64,000 bases of DNA, taken from the NCBI GenBank assembly GCA_020847045.1, contig JADLCT010000020.1:18655-82654 (forward strand). Direction: 5' to 3'. The DNA is from Bryobacterales bacterium. Its GTDB lineage: Bacteria > Acidobacteriota > Terriglobia > Bryobacterales > Bryobacteraceae. The notes beneath the pieces were generated by a model that saw only the letters and a program-made list of their open reading frames with translations, was not told where the DNA came from and did no database searches. Below are positions 62,574-64,000 of this stretch, one piece after another (positions within the stretch are counted from its first letter, which is position 1; the number at the start of each line of letters is the position of its first letter). The position numbers and the translations under genes were made by a program.

Positions 62574-63827
62574 ATGGCCCGCGTCAACATCGTCAAGAAG
62601 ATCAAAATCGATGGCGTCTGGAAATTGATCGCCATCCCCAGAACCTCCAAAGGCACCTACGACTGGAATTCTCTTCCGGAGGGACTATACCTCATCGAAT
62701 GGCGCGCCGGAGGCAAGCGCCGCCGGGAGGTTGCTGGCGTAACCGCCTCGCAAGCACTCGAGGCTCAGAGGCAGAAGAAGCACGCGCTCGAAGGACGCGC
62801 CCTCGGGTTACCCGGCTTCGAAAAGGCTGGGGAGACAGTGAAACAGGGACCGTTGCACATCGCTGTTGAGAAGTACCTTGACGAGACGGAGGCGCTGAAG
62901 AAACCGAATACGCTCCGCAAGTACAAGGCAGTGCTCGAACGCTTCCTCGAATATTTTCAGAACGCCCCTTCGATCGACCAGATCGGCGGAGAGGATCTCA
63001 CACGCTTCGTGATCTGGCTCAAAAAGCACGAGCAGCTCGGAGCCAATACCATTCGCCACAACGCCATCATCGTTGCGCAGTTCTTCAAACGTCAGGGCCG
63101 CGAAAACATCACCCGGCAACTACAATTGCCCGACCGCATCGATCCTTTGCCACGCGAGTACTCGACGGCGGACCTGGAGAAATTCTTCCAAGCTGCCTAC
63201 GACGCCGAGCAAATTCTCTTCGGTACCTTCCTGCTGACGGGATTACGCGAGATGGAAGCCGTCCACCTATTCTGGCCCGACATCAACCTTGAGCGAATGA
63301 GAATCAGTGTGACCGCAAAACCTGAGCTCGGCTTCTATCCCAAGCGGTGGGAGGAGCGGGCAGTGCCGATCCCGGTTCAGCTCATTGGCCTCCTCAAGCA
63401 ACACCGTCCGCGGCCCGGAAGCAATTTCGTATTCCCGTCCCCAGCAGGCAACCGCGAGTACCATATGCTCGACCGGTGCAAGGCGATCGCGGCGCGCGCC
63501 GGCCTCGATCCCGAGGTGTTCGATCTCAAGACATTTCGTTCGACGTTTGCGACGCGCTCCCTCCGCGCCGGGTTTGATGTCCGTACAGTCCAGGAGTGGA
63601 TGGGCCACAAGTCCCTCGAAACCACGATGCGGTATCTGGTTCCCAATTCCGATGTGCACGATCGTCTGGATCAGGTGACGATTCCTGGATTGAACTCTTC
63701 TGAGCTACGGAAGCAAGAGGCGACCAAGGCGACACCAACCCGTGGCCGGAATCGAAAACAAGCCAAAGCGAAGCCTCCTGACAAAGAGACCGTGGCCGCA
63801 ACTCCGCGAGCCAGAGCTGCCAACTAA
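62574..63827 (+). CDS. Tyrosine recombinase/phage integrase
   Basis: 417 residues from MARVNIVKKIKIDGVWK, with AGAGGAA a few bases upstream. The track start at 62448 overlaps the att region and is unlikely. The N-terminal SAM-like core-binding domain (YLDETEALKKPNTLRKYKAV ... TRFVIWLKKHEQLGANTIRH) is followed by the catalytic domain. The first Arg is in LLTGLREMEA, the second box is LKTFRSTFAT (Lys where many have His), WMGHKSLETTMRYL holds the His and the nucleophile Tyr. It lies just inside a split tRNA-Gly. The basic C-terminal tail is lower complexity. Confidence 0.92.
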   Translation: MARVNIVKKIKIDGVWKLIAIPRTSKGTYDWNSLPEGLYLIEWRAGGKRRREVAGVTASQALEAQRQKKHALEGRALGLPGFEKAGETVKQGPLHIAVEKYLDETEALKKPNTLRKYKAVLERFLEYFQNAPSIDQIGGEDLTRFVIWLKKHEQLGANTIRHNAIIVAQFFKRQGRENITRQLQLPDRIDPLPREYSTADLEKFFQAAYDAEQILFGTFLLTGLREMEAVHLFWPDINLERMRISVTAKPELGFYPKRWEERAVPIPVQLIGLLKQHRPRPGSNFVFPSPAGNREYHMLDRCKAIAARAGLDPEVFDLKTFRSTFATRSLRAGFDVRTVQEWMGHKSLETTMRYLVPNSDVHDRLDQVTIPGLNSSELRKQEATKATPTRGRNRKQAKAKPPDKETVAATPRARAAN

Positions 63828-63871
63828 GAGTGTCGGCGGTGATGTTATGATCGGGGCGCAAGGAGCAAATC

Positions 63872-64000
63872 GTGCCATCGCAGGTCTTAACCAAGGGCGT
63901 AAGAGTGCTGCGGTTCCTGACCCCGTCAGCGCCTTGGAAGGAGCGCGTCGCCGATAAGGTCAGCCTGCCGGCCGAATGGCCGTTGCTGCTGATCGAAATC
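63872..64000 (+). CDS. Partial hypothetical protein, 3' end outside window
   Basis: Absent from the ORF track because it has no stop in the window. An open frame begins at GTG 63872 with AAGGAG seven bases upstream and continues for 43 codons to the edge, reading VPSQVLTKGVRVLRFLTPSA and then PAEWPLLLIEI. I do not recognise the family. It follows the integrase by 44 bp and is probably a cargo gene of the element. Confidence 0.5.
   Translation, partial: MPSQVLTKGVRVLRFLTPSAPWKERVADKVSLPAEWPLLLIEI

Overview
The window is GC-rich, densely packed bacterial chromosome and most resembles an acidobacterium of the Solibacter/Bryobacter group. The main pointers are a beta-propeller protein ending in the Solibacter-type C-terminal domain (TIGR03437-like), several secreted Tat-type sugar enzymes and Gfo/Idh proteins, sulfatases, a large TonB-type beta-barrel, and ankyrin and SBBP-type repeat proteins. 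The assignment is an inference from gene content; no rRNA is present.

Layout: 1-1178 holds a flippase-like membrane protein cut by the window edge. 1356-5061 is an ECF sigma / anti-sigma / membrane / toastrack operon. 5.0-8.1 kb holds a TPR protein, tRNA-Val, a lipase, a nitrilase and an ST7-like gene broken by one in-frame TAA. 8.2-12.9 kb has 6-phosphogluconate dehydrogenase, a PfkB sugar kinase, an exported UroD-like protein and a DHDPS-family aldolase. tRNA-Asp is followed by the SBBP/TIGR03437 protein, an SMP-30 lactonase, a PGPGW protein, a 580-bp AT-richer gap, a PilZ protein, a PAS histidine kinase, L-rhamnose isomerase and a secreted hydroxypyruvate-isomerase-like protein.

21.9-24.9 kb holds tRNA-Ile2(CAU), a selenocysteine tRNA (selC) and a two-subunit molybdenum oxidoreductase. 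24.9-36.6 kb is mainly housekeeping and hydrolases: D-2-hydroxyacid dehydrogenase, two alpha/beta hydrolases, an S9 peptidase, guaB, DUF433, xseA, glnA and dienelactone hydrolase. 36.6-47.3 kb has a TonB-like barrel, an epimerase, a DCC protein, an ankyrin / heme-motif / cyclase-toroid fusion, a second ECF sigma cluster, a sulfatase and a Gfo/Idh protein.

47.4-57.2 kb is a type II secretion operon (F-G-H-I-J-K-L-M-C-like-hypothetical-D) whose secretin carries a long Gly/Met/Tyr-rich insertion. It is followed by a second sulfatase, two tandem recA paralogs and another Gfo/Idh gene. At 62.35 kb a tRNA-Gly gene stops in the anticodon arm, and a tyrosine integrase follows; this looks like the left edge of an integrated element that runs out of the window.

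Throughout, many genes have a -10-like hexamer only 6-8 nt before the start codon and no Shine-Dalgarno sequence, which suggests frequent leaderless transcripts. The genes together fit a soil heterotroph that secretes enzymes by T2SS/Tat and uses plant or microbial sugars (rhamnose, gluconate/KDG, sulfated glycans).
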